Shown: positions 30,147 through 37,970 of the stretch, in pieces
How the letters are laid out: each line of letters begins with the position of its first letter
Position numbering within the stretch: position 1 is the first letter of the stretch
NCBI GenBank assembly: GCA_021778845.1
Contig: JAJYBU010000006.1
Coordinates: 79,677 to 135,022, forward strand
Source of the DNA: Acidobacteriota bacterium
Lineage (GTDB): Bacteria > Acidobacteriota > Terriglobia > Terriglobales > Acidobacteriaceae
Reading direction: 5' to 3'
DNA length: 55,346 bases
The notes under the pieces: model-generated
Databases searched by the model: none
Told to the model about the DNA's origin: nothing
What the model saw: only the letters and a program-made list of their open reading frames with translations
Program-made: the position numbers and the translations under genes

Positions 30147-30839
30147 ATGAAGTCTGAGGGGCTGGGAGCAGGAATTCGAAAGACGGTGTGGATGCGCGGT
30201 GACCTTTCATCGCCGGAGATGTTTGAGGAGCTGGTGCGAGAGCATCAGCGGATGGTGTTTCGTACGCTCACGCGGCTGACGGGTGCGGGGGCGCAGGTGG
30301 AGGATCTGGCGCAGGAGGTGTTCCTGCGGCTGTACCGGGCGTTGCCGGAGTTTCGTGGGGAAGCGGCGCTGTCGACGTACCTGTATCGGATTGTGGTGAA
30401 TGTTGCCCAGGATGAGTGGAAGCGGCGGCGCAGGGAACGGGCGGTGATCGCAGCGGCTCCGGCGGTGGAAGAAGAGGATGATGCGGGGTGGATTGAGAGC
30501 TTTGCGGGGGATGAGTTGCAGGAGCATGCACGGAGCCCGGAGCAGCGGATGGGCGATGCGGAGGTTCAGGCCGCGGTGGAGGCTGCGATGGAGGGGCTGC
30601 CGGAGATGGAGCGCGCGGTGCTGGTGCTCTACCATCAGGAGGAGTGCAGCTATGAGGGCATTGCGGCGGCGCTGGGACTGCCGATCAATACGGTGCGGAC
30701 GCATCTGCACCGGGGACGGAAACGGCTCAGCGAGGTGCTGCGCGGAGATCTTCGCGGACAGCGAGATTCTGTGCGGAGGGCCAGGGTTGAGAGGGACGAA
30801 GCGATGGAGTTGCGGCAGGTTGCGGCGGGGGGATTATGA
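30147..30839 (+). CDS. ECF-type RNA polymerase sigma factor
   Basis: 230 residues. Sigma region 2 is clear (EELVREHQRMVFRTLTRLTG, VEDLAQEVFLRLYRALPEF, LSTYLYRIVVNVAQDEW), as is region 4 (LPEMERAVLVLYHQEECSYE, IAAALGLPINTVRTHLHRG). The acidic linker EEEDDAGWIESFAGDE is longer than average. The ATG at 30147 lies just 2 bases after GGAGGAGG; an internal ATG at 30192 (MRGDLSS) may be the real start. Overlaps the next gene by 4 bp (ATGA). Divergent from the TonB receptor, which may be a target. Confidence 0.92.
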   Translation: MKSEGLGAGIRKTVWMRGDLSSPEMFEELVREHQRMVFRTLTRLTGAGAQVEDLAQEVFLRLYRALPEFRGEAALSTYLYRIVVNVAQDEWKRRRRERAVIAAAPAVEEEDDAGWIESFAGDELQEHARSPEQRMGDAEVQAAVEAAMEGLPEMERAVLVLYHQEECSYEGIAAALGLPINTVRTHLHRGRKRLSEVLRGDLRGQRDSVRRARVERDEAMELRQVAAGGL

Positions 30840-31168
30840 CGGATCGGGGTGAAGAGATGAAGGATGATTTGGAGATGGAGGCGGCGATTGTGCGGGCGCT
30901 GGAAGAGCATCCGAGGGTGGAGGTGCCGGTGGATTTTGCGGCGCGGGTGAGGGCGTCGCTGCCGGCGCGGCCGAGGGTGCGGGCACGGAGAAGTGTGGGA
31001 GGGATGGCTGCGGCGGCTGCGGCGGGAGGGTTGGTGGTGGCGCTGTACTGGCTGGCTCCGCATGCACGCGCCAGTTTTGCGAGCGTGGCGTTCGATGTGG
31101 AGATGGTGATGGTGGTGGAGTTGGCCGGGGTGGCGGCGTGGCTGGGGATGCGGCGGTCGGATGGGTGA
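30836..31168 (+). CDS. Small membrane protein coupled to the sigma factor (anti-sigma candidate)
   Basis: 110 residues. The N-terminal ~50 residues are soluble and charged (DDLEMEAAIVRALEEHPRVE, DFAARVRASLP). Two transmembrane segments follow (about 54-71 and 84-104). The 4-bp overlap with the ECF sigma gene and this topology suggest an anti-sigma factor or membrane partner, but no zinc anti-sigma HxxxCxxC motif is present and I recognise no family. Confidence 0.65.
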   Translation: MTDRGEEMKDDLEMEAAIVRALEEHPRVEVPVDFAARVRASLPARPRVRARRSVGGMAAAAAAGGLVVALYWLAPHARASFASVAFDVEMVMVVELAGVAAWLGMRRSDG

Positions 31169-31171
31169 GGG

Positions 31172-31693
31172 CTACGGGGTGGGCGGCTCGGCCTGGTAGG
31201 CGAGGATGTAGTCGAGGTAGTTGTTGGCGGCGGCTCGGATGAGATCGAGGTCGGCGGGGGTGGTGGTGCGGAGGACCTTGCCGGGGATGCCGGTGACGAG
31301 GGAGTTGGGTGGGATGATGGTGCGCTCGGGGATGAGGGCGCCGGCGGCAATGATGGAGTTGGAGCCGATGTGGGCTCCGTTGAGGACGATGGCGCCGATG
31401 CCGATGAGGACGTCGTCGTCGATGGTGCAGCCGTGGACGGTGGCGTTGTGGCCGATGCTGACGCGGGAGCCGATGAGGACGGGGTGGAGGCCGCGCATGC
31501 CGTGGAGGACGGCGCAGTCCTGGATGTTGGTGCCGGAGCCGATGCGGATGCGGTTGGTGTCGCCGCGGACGACGGCGTTCATCCAGATGGAGGATTGGGG
31601 GCCGAGGTGGACGTCGCCGATGAGCTGGGCGGAGGGGTCGATGTAGGTGCCGGCGGCGATGACGGGGGCGAGGCCGCGATAGGGGCGGATCAT
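31172..31693 (-). CDS. Gamma-class carbonic anhydrase family protein
   Basis: 173 residues of left-handed beta-helix hexapeptide repeats (e.g. IDPSAQLIGDVHLG, IRIGSGTNIQDCAVLHG). Metal-binding His residues appear in CAVLHG, SIGHNATVHGC, in the order seen in gamma carbonic anhydrases, with VVRGDTNRIRIG conserved as well. Whether it hydrates CO2 or is a YrdA/PaaY-type relative cannot be told. Its stop lies 3 bp from the stop of the convergent anti-sigma candidate. Confidence 0.88.
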   Translation of the reverse strand: MIRPYRGLAPVIAAGTYIDPSAQLIGDVHLGPQSSIWMNAVVRGDTNRIRIGSGTNIQDCAVLHGMRGLHPVLIGSRVSIGHNATVHGCTIDDDVLIGIGAIVLNGAHIGSNSIIAAGALIPERTIIPPNSLVTGIPGKVLRTTTPADLDLIRAAANNYLDYILAYQAEPPTP

Positions 31694-31850
31694 GGGGATC
31701 AGTATAGGGGGCTACGCGCACGGCGGGGGTTGGCGTTGGGGCGGGACGAGGATTTTGTTGGGATTAAGCAATTTTATATGTGCGGAAAGCGCACGGAAGG
31801 GATATGCTGATGAGATAGCCGATTGGGCGGGTTTGGAGGTGTATTCAATC

Positions 31851-32048
31851 TTGGCAGAAGTTCGTGTTCAAGAAGGCGAGCCTTTGGAGAATGCTCTTCG
31901 TCGTTTCAAGCGGAAGGTGCAGACGGAAGACATTATCAAAGAGGTCAAACGCCACTCCTTTTACCTTAAACCAGGCGAAAAGAAACGCGTGAAGGAAGCA
32001 CTCGCACGCAAGCGTAACCGGAAGAAGATCCGTAAAGAGCAGGATTAG
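31851..32048 (+). CDS. rpsU: 30S ribosomal protein S21
   Basis: 65 residues, basic. AEVRVQEGEPLENALRRFKR and HSFYLKPGEKKRVKEALARK are S21 signatures. I choose the TTG at 31851: GGAGG at 31835-31839 precedes it by 11 bases and the family begins MAEVRV or similar. No ATG is available nearby. Single-gene unit followed by a strong terminator hairpin at 32111. Confidence 0.92.
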   Translation: MAEVRVQEGEPLENALRRFKRKVQTEDIIKEVKRHSFYLKPGEKKRVKEALARKRNRKKIRKEQD

Positions 32049-32110
32049 TTCGGATTGTAAGGATTGAAAGCCGCGCGCGACGAAGTGGTTGCGGGCGGCG
32101 GATGGAAACT

Positions 32111-32156
32111 ATCGACGGGGCGAGAAGGCTAGGGACAGCGTTCTCGCCCCGTCGAT
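32111..32156 (+). terminator. Rho-independent terminator-like hairpin after rpsU
   Basis: Perfect 16-bp inverted repeat: ATCGACGGGGCGAGAA (32111-32126) and TTCTCGCCCCGTCGAT (32141-32156), loop 14 bases, 62 bp after the rpsU stop. Only a short T-containing tail (TGCCTTAGG) follows. The rest of 32049-32310 contains no gene. Confidence 0.75.
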
Positions 32157-32310
32157 TGCCTTAGGTTCCTCTGACACGAGCGAGAGAACAGGCAAAGGAT
32201 GTGCCGGGCCCTGAACTATGTACGACCAGGTTTGAACGCACATACCGGCAAAAGAGCAGAGAGGACCGGCTGCGATTCATCCTTATCCCCGCAGGATGGG
32301 AGAAGGCGCG

Positions 32311-32823
32311 ATGCAATTTGTCGATCGGTTGCTGAAGTGCTCCGACTGTGGCAATGAGTTTGTGTTCACGGCTGGGGAGCAGATTTTCTTCTACGATAAA
32401 CAGTTCAAGAACGATCCGAAGCGTTGCAAGCTGTGCAAGGCGAAGCGGTCGGGCCTGGGCAAAGCTGCGACCGCCGGGGTTGCTGGCGGGGTGCTGCCGT
32501 TTTCGCGGACCGAGACACGAACACTGTGCTCGGCGTGCGGGATTGAGACGACGGTGCCGTTCAAGCCAACGCAGGGGCGGCCGGTGCTGTGTCGATCATG
32601 CTTCCAGATGAAGCGGGTTCCGCCGGGGGTGGCGGCTGCTGCGAACCTGAACTCGCCTACAGCGCAGGTGGCGGCGGCGATGGATGCGGTGATGGGCTCG
32701 GAGCTGGCAGGAAGTGCTTCGGCTGCGACGATGGAGATGATCGCGGAGACGCCCGGGATGCTGATGGCGGAGGGGGATGCGGCCGGAGAGAGAATGCTGG
32801 CCGGAGCTACGAAAACTTCGTAG
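32311..32823 (+). CDS. Zinc-ribbon protein (zf-trcl plus CxxC repeat type)
   Basis: 170 residues. Two zinc-binding modules: LKCSDCGNEFVFTAGEQIFF with RCKLCKAKR (about residues 9-45), and LCSACGIETTVPF with VLCRSCFQMKR (about 70-105). The first matches the probable zinc-binding domain found in many environmental bacteria. The second resembles CxxCxxCC-type ribbons with the pattern TVPFKPTQGRPVLC. The C-terminal ~65 residues are Ala/Met rich, low complexity and probably helical. Function unknown; possibly nucleic-acid associated. The ATG at 32311 follows AGAAGG. Confidence 0.75.
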   Translation: MQFVDRLLKCSDCGNEFVFTAGEQIFFYDKQFKNDPKRCKLCKAKRSGLGKAATAGVAGGVLPFSRTETRTLCSACGIETTVPFKPTQGRPVLCRSCFQMKRVPPGVAAAANLNSPTAQVAAAMDAVMGSELAGSASAATMEMIAETPGMLMAEGDAAGERMLAGATKTS

Positions 32824-32969
32824 AGCCGCTTCAAGGCAGGCGGCGGAGTTGCGAGCCCGTATCCCGGATGCGAGAGGTGCGGTGCGGCTGGTCCGAGGGT
32901 AGGCTGGGTGCGCGATTATAGGCCTGTGGGGTGGGGCGAGGGGTGGAGTTGGCGCAGTATACTCGCTGG

Positions 32970-33956
32970 ATGCATCCGGCCTCTACGAACAAAGATGATG
33001 AACTGGTGCGGGCACGGCTCGCGCTGGGCGACCTGGAGTTGATTGTTTGCAGCGATGGCACGTACCTGCTGGACGGCGGCGCGATGTTCGGCGTGGTGCC
33101 CAAGCCGATGTGGGAGAAGCGAACGCTGGCCGATGCAGAGAACCGGATTCTGCTGGGGCTGAATACGGTGGTGGTGCGGACCGGCGGAGCGGTGGTGCTG
33201 ATCGAGGCCGGGATTGGAAATAAACAGCCGGCGAAGATGAAAGAGATTCACCAGAATCAGGAGCGGCTGCCGGCGTCGCTGGCGGCCGCGGGCGTGAGTA
33301 TGGATGAGGTGACGCATGTGGTGAATACGCACCTGCACTTCGACCACAGCGGATGGAACACGACGCTGGGGGCCGATGGGGTGGTGCGGCCGACGTTCAA
33401 AAATGCGCGGTACTTTGTTCCGGCAGGTGAGTTGGCGCATGGGCGGCTGCAGTTGGAACGCGACCGTGTGAGCTACCTGTGGCCGAACTACGATCCGGTG
33501 ATCGAGAGCGGGCAGATGACGCTGATTGATCCGGATGGTAAGGGAGGGTTTACGCCGGACGATGCTCGGCTGCGGCCGGGGGATGGGAAGCTGCTGCCGC
33601 CGGTGACGATCCAGACGGGAGCGGAGATTGTTCCGGGGGTGTGGGTGGAGAATCTGCCGGGACATACGAAGAGCCTGCTGGGCGTGCACATCGAGACGCG
33701 CTCGCATGGGGGCGCGACCAAACATGCTTGCTATGTGAGTGACCTGGTGCCGACGCATAACCACCTGGATGCGACGTGGGTGATGGGCTATGACCTTGAT
33801 CCACTGACCTGCATTGAAGAGCGGAAGAGGTTCTGGAAGCGGGCGATTCCGGAGGAGTGGCTGGTGCTGTTTACGCATGACCATCAGGTGCCGTCGGCGT
33901 ACGTGGAGTGGAATGAGAAGGGGAAACCGGTGGTGAAGGCTGAGCGTAGAGGGTAG
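32970..33956 (+). CDS. MBL-fold metallo-hydrolase
   Basis: 328 residues. The metal-binding motif is THLHFDHSGW (HxHxDH, about residues 120-125). Further His residues appear in LPGHTKSLLG and LFTHDHQVPS at positions expected for a beta-lactamase-fold dinuclear site. It resembles the lactonase/quorum-quenching-like branch of the fold, but the substrate is not deducible. The ATG at 32970 is chosen (MHPASTN); a reading from 32931 is possible. Flavin reductase follows 23 bp downstream, probably in the same transcript. Confidence 0.88.
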   Translation: MHPASTNKDDELVRARLALGDLELIVCSDGTYLLDGGAMFGVVPKPMWEKRTLADAENRILLGLNTVVVRTGGAVVLIEAGIGNKQPAKMKEIHQNQERLPASLAAAGVSMDEVTHVVNTHLHFDHSGWNTTLGADGVVRPTFKNARYFVPAGELAHGRLQLERDRVSYLWPNYDPVIESGQMTLIDPDGKGGFTPDDARLRPGDGKLLPPVTIQTGAEIVPGVWVENLPGHTKSLLGVHIETRSHGGATKHACYVSDLVPTHNHLDATWVMGYDLDPLTCIEERKRFWKRAIPEEWLVLFTHDHQVPSAYVEWNEKGKPVVKAERRG

Positions 33957-33979
33957 AGAAGACAGGTTAGGAGAAGTGA

Positions 33980-34636
33980 ATGACGGAAGTGAAGACGGAC
34001 GGGTTTGCGCACTTTGATGTGGCGACGATGGCCAAGAGCGATAGCTATAAGCTGCTGGCGTCGGTGATTTTGCCGCGGCCGATTGCGTGGGTGGTGAGCA
34101 GGGACGTGGAGGGCGGGCTGAATGCTGCGCCGTTCTCGTTCTTTAATATTCTGTCGGCTGATCCGCCGCTGGTTGCGATTGGATTTTCGGGGGCGCCGGA
34201 TCGGGAGGGGAAAGATACGCTGGCGAATATCCGGGCCTGGGGTGAGTTCGTGGTGAATATGGTTCCGGAGGAGTTGGCCGAGGCAATGAATGTGACGGCG
34301 GCGAATGCTCCGCGGGGGATGGATGAGACGCGGCTGGCGGGGCTGGAGCTGGCCAGGTGTGAGGTGGTGGACGTGCCGCGGATTGTGGGATCGCCGGTGG
34401 CGTTGGAGTGCAAGCTGTTTCAGGTGATTGAGCCGGGCGGGACGGGCACGATTGTGATGGGGCGGATTGTGTATGTACACGTGCGCGAGACGGCGTTCAA
34501 AAACCTCGCGAAGCTGTATGTGGACCCGGCGCAGATGCGGCTGATCGGGCGGATGCATGGCGCGGGCGGGTACTGCACGACGCGGGATACGTTCTCGATT
34601 GACCGGCTGAGTTGGCCGCTGGCGGGGAAGGATTAG
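33980..34636 (+). CDS. Flavin reductase family protein (FMN-binding split barrel)
   Basis: 218 residues. The split-barrel flavin-binding pattern is visible: LASVILPRPIAWVVSRD, NAAPFSFFNILSADPPLVAI, DTLANIRAWGEFVVNMV and GRMHGAGGYCTT near the end. Members bind FMN and act as flavoredoxins or NAD(P)H:flavin reductases supplying monooxygenases. The specific partner is unknown. The stop overlaps by 4 bp the end of the convergent HepT gene. The ATG at 33980 follows AGGAGAAG. Confidence 0.88.
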   Translation: MTEVKTDGFAHFDVATMAKSDSYKLLASVILPRPIAWVVSRDVEGGLNAAPFSFFNILSADPPLVAIGFSGAPDREGKDTLANIRAWGEFVVNMVPEELAEAMNVTAANAPRGMDETRLAGLELARCEVVDVPRIVGSPVALECKLFQVIEPGGTGTIVMGRIVYVHVRETAFKNLAKLYVDPAQMRLIGRMHGAGGYCTTRDTFSIDRLSWPLAGKD

Positions 34637-34980
34637 GGGCAGTGAACTAACTTCAGCCGTTCTACTTCCATGACAAGGATGGCCAAATCACTGTGGATCG
34701 TATCCCAGAGAACCTTTGCATCGACATCGAAGTAGCCGTGTGCGATGCGGTTTCTCTGACCGACAGCATCTTTGAGATCGGGTACGGAATCGACTGAGCC
34801 GGGGAAGTAGAGAGATGCCTGTCGTAACGCCTCGCCAATAATCTCGAATTTCCGCTCGACGGCCGAGCGAACCAGATCGTCGGCTTCAAATGCAGAGTTG
34901 GTAAGTCCATTTGTGAAATCGGAAATGGCGGCAGCGGCGTTTAGCACGTCCTGCAGGTAAGCGCACAAGTTACGCTGCAT
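34633..34980 (-). CDS. hepT: HepT-like ribonuclease toxin (DUF86)
   Basis: 115 residues, all-helical HEPN fold. The catalytic RX4-6H motif with the following Tyr is present as RNRIAHGYFDVD, the Tyr being the residue AMPylated by MntA partners. VERKFEIIGEAL is also conserved. Its start overlaps the end of the nucleotidyltransferase gene by 11 bp. Known pairs act as type VII toxin-antitoxin modules in which MntA AMPylates HepT. Assignment to that mechanism is by family. Confidence 0.9.
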   Translation of the reverse strand: MQRNLCAYLQDVLNAAAAISDFTNGLTNSAFEADDLVRSAVERKFEIIGEALRQASLYFPGSVDSVPDLKDAVGQRNRIAHGYFDVDAKVLWDTIHSDLAILVMEVERLKLVHCP

Positions 34981-35278
34981 AGACCTCAACCTTGTTCTCC
35001 TCAATGGATTGAAGGCGGTAGGGATTGCGAATGACGCCCTCGCGCACCAGATCCACTTCTTTGTGAAGGAGGGCTTCCAATTGCTCACGCAGGCTGTAGT
35101 AGTTCTTCGCGTAGGATGAGTCCGCAGCGGGATCGAAGGTGACCAGAACGTCGATGTCGCTGCGGGTGGGGTCGAAGTCGTCACGGGTGGCGGAGCCGAA
35201 GACGGCCAGGCGGCGGACGTGGTGCTGGCGGCAGAGTTCGGCGATCGCTTCGCGCTTGGCCAGGATGAAGTCCTGCAT
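34970..35278 (-). CDS. mntA: MntA-like minimal nucleotidyltransferase antitoxin
   Basis: 102 residues. The nucleotidyltransferase motif is LAVFGSATRDDFDPTRSDID: GS, then the DxD pair of metal ligands, with the gap one residue longer than in the classic GSX10DXD form. A third acidic strand KEVDLVREGVI follows. Predicted to transfer AMP to the adjacent HepT. The ATG at 35278 has GGGAGAG upstream. Upstream on the same strand lies the rplU-rpmA unit, separated by a terminator. Confidence 0.88.
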   Translation of the reverse strand: MQDFILAKREAIAELCRQHHVRRLAVFGSATRDDFDPTRSDIDVLVTFDPAADSSYAKNYYSLREQLEALLHKEVDLVREGVIRNPYRLQSIEENKVEVYAA

Positions 35279-35325
35279 GGCGGTCTCTCCCTGCGATGAG
35301 TCTAATGGATGGTGGCAACGCACGA

Positions 35326-35347
35326 AAGCCCCGCTTGCGCGGGGCTT
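35326..35347 (-). terminator. Terminator of the rplU-rpmA transcript
   Basis: AAGCCCCGC (35326-35334) and GCGGGGCTT (35339-35347) with a 4-base loop, 24 bp after the rpmA stop. On the minus strand it is followed by TCGTG, so the T tract is short. Confidence 0.7.
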
Positions 35348-35370
35348 GTGGTGAAGCAAAGATGTAAGGG

Positions 35371-35640
35371 TTAGGCGGAGACGGCTTCGGTGGCGATGAT
35401 GTTGACGAAGCGGCCCTGCTGGCCCTTGTTCTGGTACTTTACGACGCCGGAGACCTTGGCGTAGAGGGTGTCGTCGGAGCCGCGGCCGACGTTGAGGCCG
35501 GGCTTGTGGGGTGTGCCGCGCTGACGGACGAGGATGCTGCCACCGGTGACGGTCTCGCCGTCGCCGCGCTTGATGCCGAGCCGCTGGGCGTTTGAGTCGC
35601 GACCGTTTTTGGAGGAGCCTAAACCTTTTTTATGTGCCAT
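35371..35640 (-). CDS. rpmA: 50S ribosomal protein L27
   Basis: 89 residues. [20 protein letters not shown] and [16 protein letters not shown] are the L27 signature near the peptidyl-transferase centre. The start is MAHKK with no N-terminal pre-sequence, so no Prp-type cleavage is needed. Downstream of rplU with a 147-bp gap that contains no gene. Confidence 0.97.
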   Translation of the reverse strand: MAHKKGLGSSKNGRDSNAQRLGIKRGDGETVTGGSILVRQRGTPHKPGLNVGRGSDDTLYAKVSGVVKYQNKGQQGRFVNIIATEAVSA

Positions 35641-35787
35641 TGTTCTGTCTCTTTCATGCCGGACGAACCGGCGGAGCTTTTAGTCCCGGGGGCTAAATGC
35701 CCCATCGATCTCTTTGCCTGAATGCCCGGGTTGAAGCCCGAGCCTATTCAACAGGTTGTTCCTTGCGGCGAGCAGGTCGCCTGCAGG

Positions 35788-36120
35788 TTACTTGGAGTCG
35801 GCGTTGTAGCTGAAGTTGCCGACGAAGATTTCCTTGATCTTGACTTCGACGAAGCTCTGGCGATGGCCCTGGAGCTTCTTGTACTGCTTCTTGCGCTTGT
35901 AGTGGAAGACGAGGATCTTGTCGCCGCGACCTTCAGTGACGACTTCAGCGACGACCTTGGCGCCGGAGAGGTCGGACTCGAACTTGCCCTCGTTGAGGGA
36001 GACGGCCACGACGTCGGAGAACTCGATGGCTCCTTCGTTGTGGTCGGCTTTTTCGATGCGGACGGTGTCGCCGGGAGCGACGCGGTACTGCTTACCACCG
36101 GTTTTGATGACTGCGTACAT
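35788..36120 (-). CDS. rplU: 50S ribosomal protein L21
   Basis: 110 residues. MYAVIKTGGKQYRVAPGDTV at the start and FHYKRKKQYKKLQGHRQSF in the basic C-terminal half are diagnostic of L21. The order rplU-rpmA is conserved among bacteria. The 272-bp gap to the divergent membrane protein upstream should hold its promoter, which I cannot pinpoint. Confidence 0.97.
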   Translation of the reverse strand: MYAVIKTGGKQYRVAPGDTVRIEKADHNEGAIEFSDVVAVSLNEGKFESDLSGAKVVAEVVTEGRGDKILVFHYKRKKQYKKLQGHRQSFVEVKIKEIFVGNFSYNADSK

Positions 36121-36392
36121 GGCTTGAAACCTCTCGGCAGGGCGTGGAATGCCGCGCGCTGCCTATCTATTTTCTCTGCAAAGGGACTCTGCAAAATGTC
36201 TTGTCGGGGAGTACCCGGCTGGGGAGCGAAACGGCAGACTGGGTGCATCTGGTTGCTCTCCGCCTGCCCATGCAGAGGGAGAAATCCCACCGCATCGCCA
36301 AACTATATGAGTTTACCGGGAAAGGAGGGCTGGGGTCAATGGCTGGCCGGGGAATCGTTAGAATGGGACGCGGCAGGAAGTAGAGGAGCAAG

Positions 36393-37970
36393 GTGTCGGA
36401 CACGATGATGAGATCTTCGCCCGAGCGCAGTGATGTTGCCGGCCTGGAGCCGATGGCCGGTTTTGAGCGCGGGTTGCGGTGGGCGGTGGCGGTTGCGCTG
36501 GTGGCGTCGGTGGTGGCGGCAGCGGTGGGGACGAGGCATTGGCCACTGGTGGGGGATGCGCCGCTGATGCACTATGTGGTGCTGATGATGGATCACGGCA
36601 AGGTGCCGTACCGGGAGATTGTAGACATCAATATGCCGGGAACCTATGCGCTGGAGTGGGTGGCGATCCATGGGCTGGGGCCGGGAGCGGTGGGGTGGCG
36701 GATCTTCGACTTCGGGCTGATGGCGGTGTGCCTGGGCGCGATGCTGGCAATCATGTGGCCGGTGGATGGGCTGATGGGGTTGTTTGCGGGGACACTGTTT
36801 GCGCTGATTCATCTGCGGGATGGGCCGGCGAACAGCGGGCAGCGCGACCTGATGATGACGACGATGCTGCTGTTGGGGTGCGCGTTTCTGTTCTATGCGA
36901 TACGGCGCGAGCGGGCATGGGCGGCGGTGGGATTTGGGCTGTTTATGGGAGCGGCCACGCTGATCAAGCCTTCGGGACTGCTGTTTGCGGTGGTGTTTGC
37001 CGCATTGCTGGTGCAGCGGCTCTGGGAGATGAAGCGGCCGTGGGCGCGGTACCTGGTGTATGCCACGGCGGGGTTTGCGGTGCCGGTGGCCGTGGTGGCG
37101 GGGTTCCTGGCGGCGCATGGTGCGCTGGGTGCGTTTGTGGCGGCGAATCGAGGGTTGGTGGCGTACCACGCATCGTTGGGGCGGAGGCCATTGGCGGCGC
37201 TGGTGGTGGGGAGCTTTCCGACGCTGTTGCTGCTGGTGACGGTGCCAGTGGTGCCGTTGTTTGTGGTGAAACGGCCGTGGAGAACGTGGTGGGGACGAGT
37301 GTTTTTGGCGGGCGCGGTGGTGGGTGCGGCTTCATATGTGGTTCAGGGAAAGGGGTTCCCGTATCACCGGTATCCAACGGAGGCGTTTTTACTGCTGCTG
37401 TGTGCGTGGCTGCTGGTGATGGGGCTGCGGGAGACGGGATGGATGCGGTGGGCGGCGGTGGCAGGACTGGCGGCGGGCGGGCTGTGGCTGGGGCCGTCGT
37501 CGGCGTGGATTGCGTGCCACTATGATTGGCGGAACCAGGAGTTCAACCGGATGCTGGAGGCTGACCTGACGAGGTTGGGCGGCGCGGAGTTGAATGGACG
37601 GATTCAGTGCGTGGATATGACGTCGGGGTGCGTGGACACGCTGTACAAGATGGACCTGATGGAGTCGACGGGATATTTGTATGACTGCTATATGTTTCAG
37701 CCGCGGCAGACGGCGGTGAGCGAGGCGTATCGTGAGGGGTTCTGGAAGGCCATTGAGGAGAACCCGCCGGAGGTGATGGTGGTGACCAACCAGGGATGCT
37801 TCTCGCTACACCAGAGTTGGGATATGCCGCTGAACTGGCCGCAGTTTGCGGAGCTGTTGCAGACGAAGTACAGGATGGTGGCGCAGCGGACGCCTCCGCA
37901 TCGCGTGGGGTGGTGGAGACATCCGGCGGAACCGAACTCGTATCGACTGTATATCAGGGAGCAGCCATAG
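36393..37970 (+). CDS. Multi-pass membrane protein, GT39/PMT-like
   Basis: 525 residues with roughly ten transmembrane helices, a cytoplasmic N-terminus, and a first extracytoplasmic loop with acidic YREIVDINMPGTYALEW. It resembles dolichyl-phosphate-mannose-type or ArnT-like glycosyltransferases; the Asp in the first loop would be the catalytic base. A C-terminal soluble domain of about 150 residues starts after GPSSAWIACHYDW and contains several Cys (CVDMTSGC). The GTG start at 36393 has GAGGAG upstream. Shares one base with the next gene of the same type. Confidence 0.7.
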   Translation: MSDTMMRSSPERSDVAGLEPMAGFERGLRWAVAVALVASVVAAAVGTRHWPLVGDAPLMHYVVLMMDHGKVPYREIVDINMPGTYALEWVAIHGLGPGAVGWRIFDFGLMAVCLGAMLAIMWPVDGLMGLFAGTLFALIHLRDGPANSGQRDLMMTTMLLLGCAFLFYAIRRERAWAAVGFGLFMGAATLIKPSGLLFAVVFAALLVQRLWEMKRPWARYLVYATAGFAVPVAVVAGFLAAHGALGAFVAANRGLVAYHASLGRRPLAALVVGSFPTLLLLVTVPVVPLFVVKRPWRTWWGRVFLAGAVVGAASYVVQGKGFPYHRYPTEAFLLLLCAWLLVMGLRETGWMRWAAVAGLAAGGLWLGPSSAWIACHYDWRNQEFNRMLEADLTRLGGAELNGRIQCVDMTSGCVDTLYKMDLMESTGYLYDCYMFQPRQTAVSEAYREGFWKAIEENPPEVMVVTNQGCFSLHQSWDMPLNWPQFAELLQTKYRMVAQRTPPHRVGWWRHPAEPNSYRLYIREQP

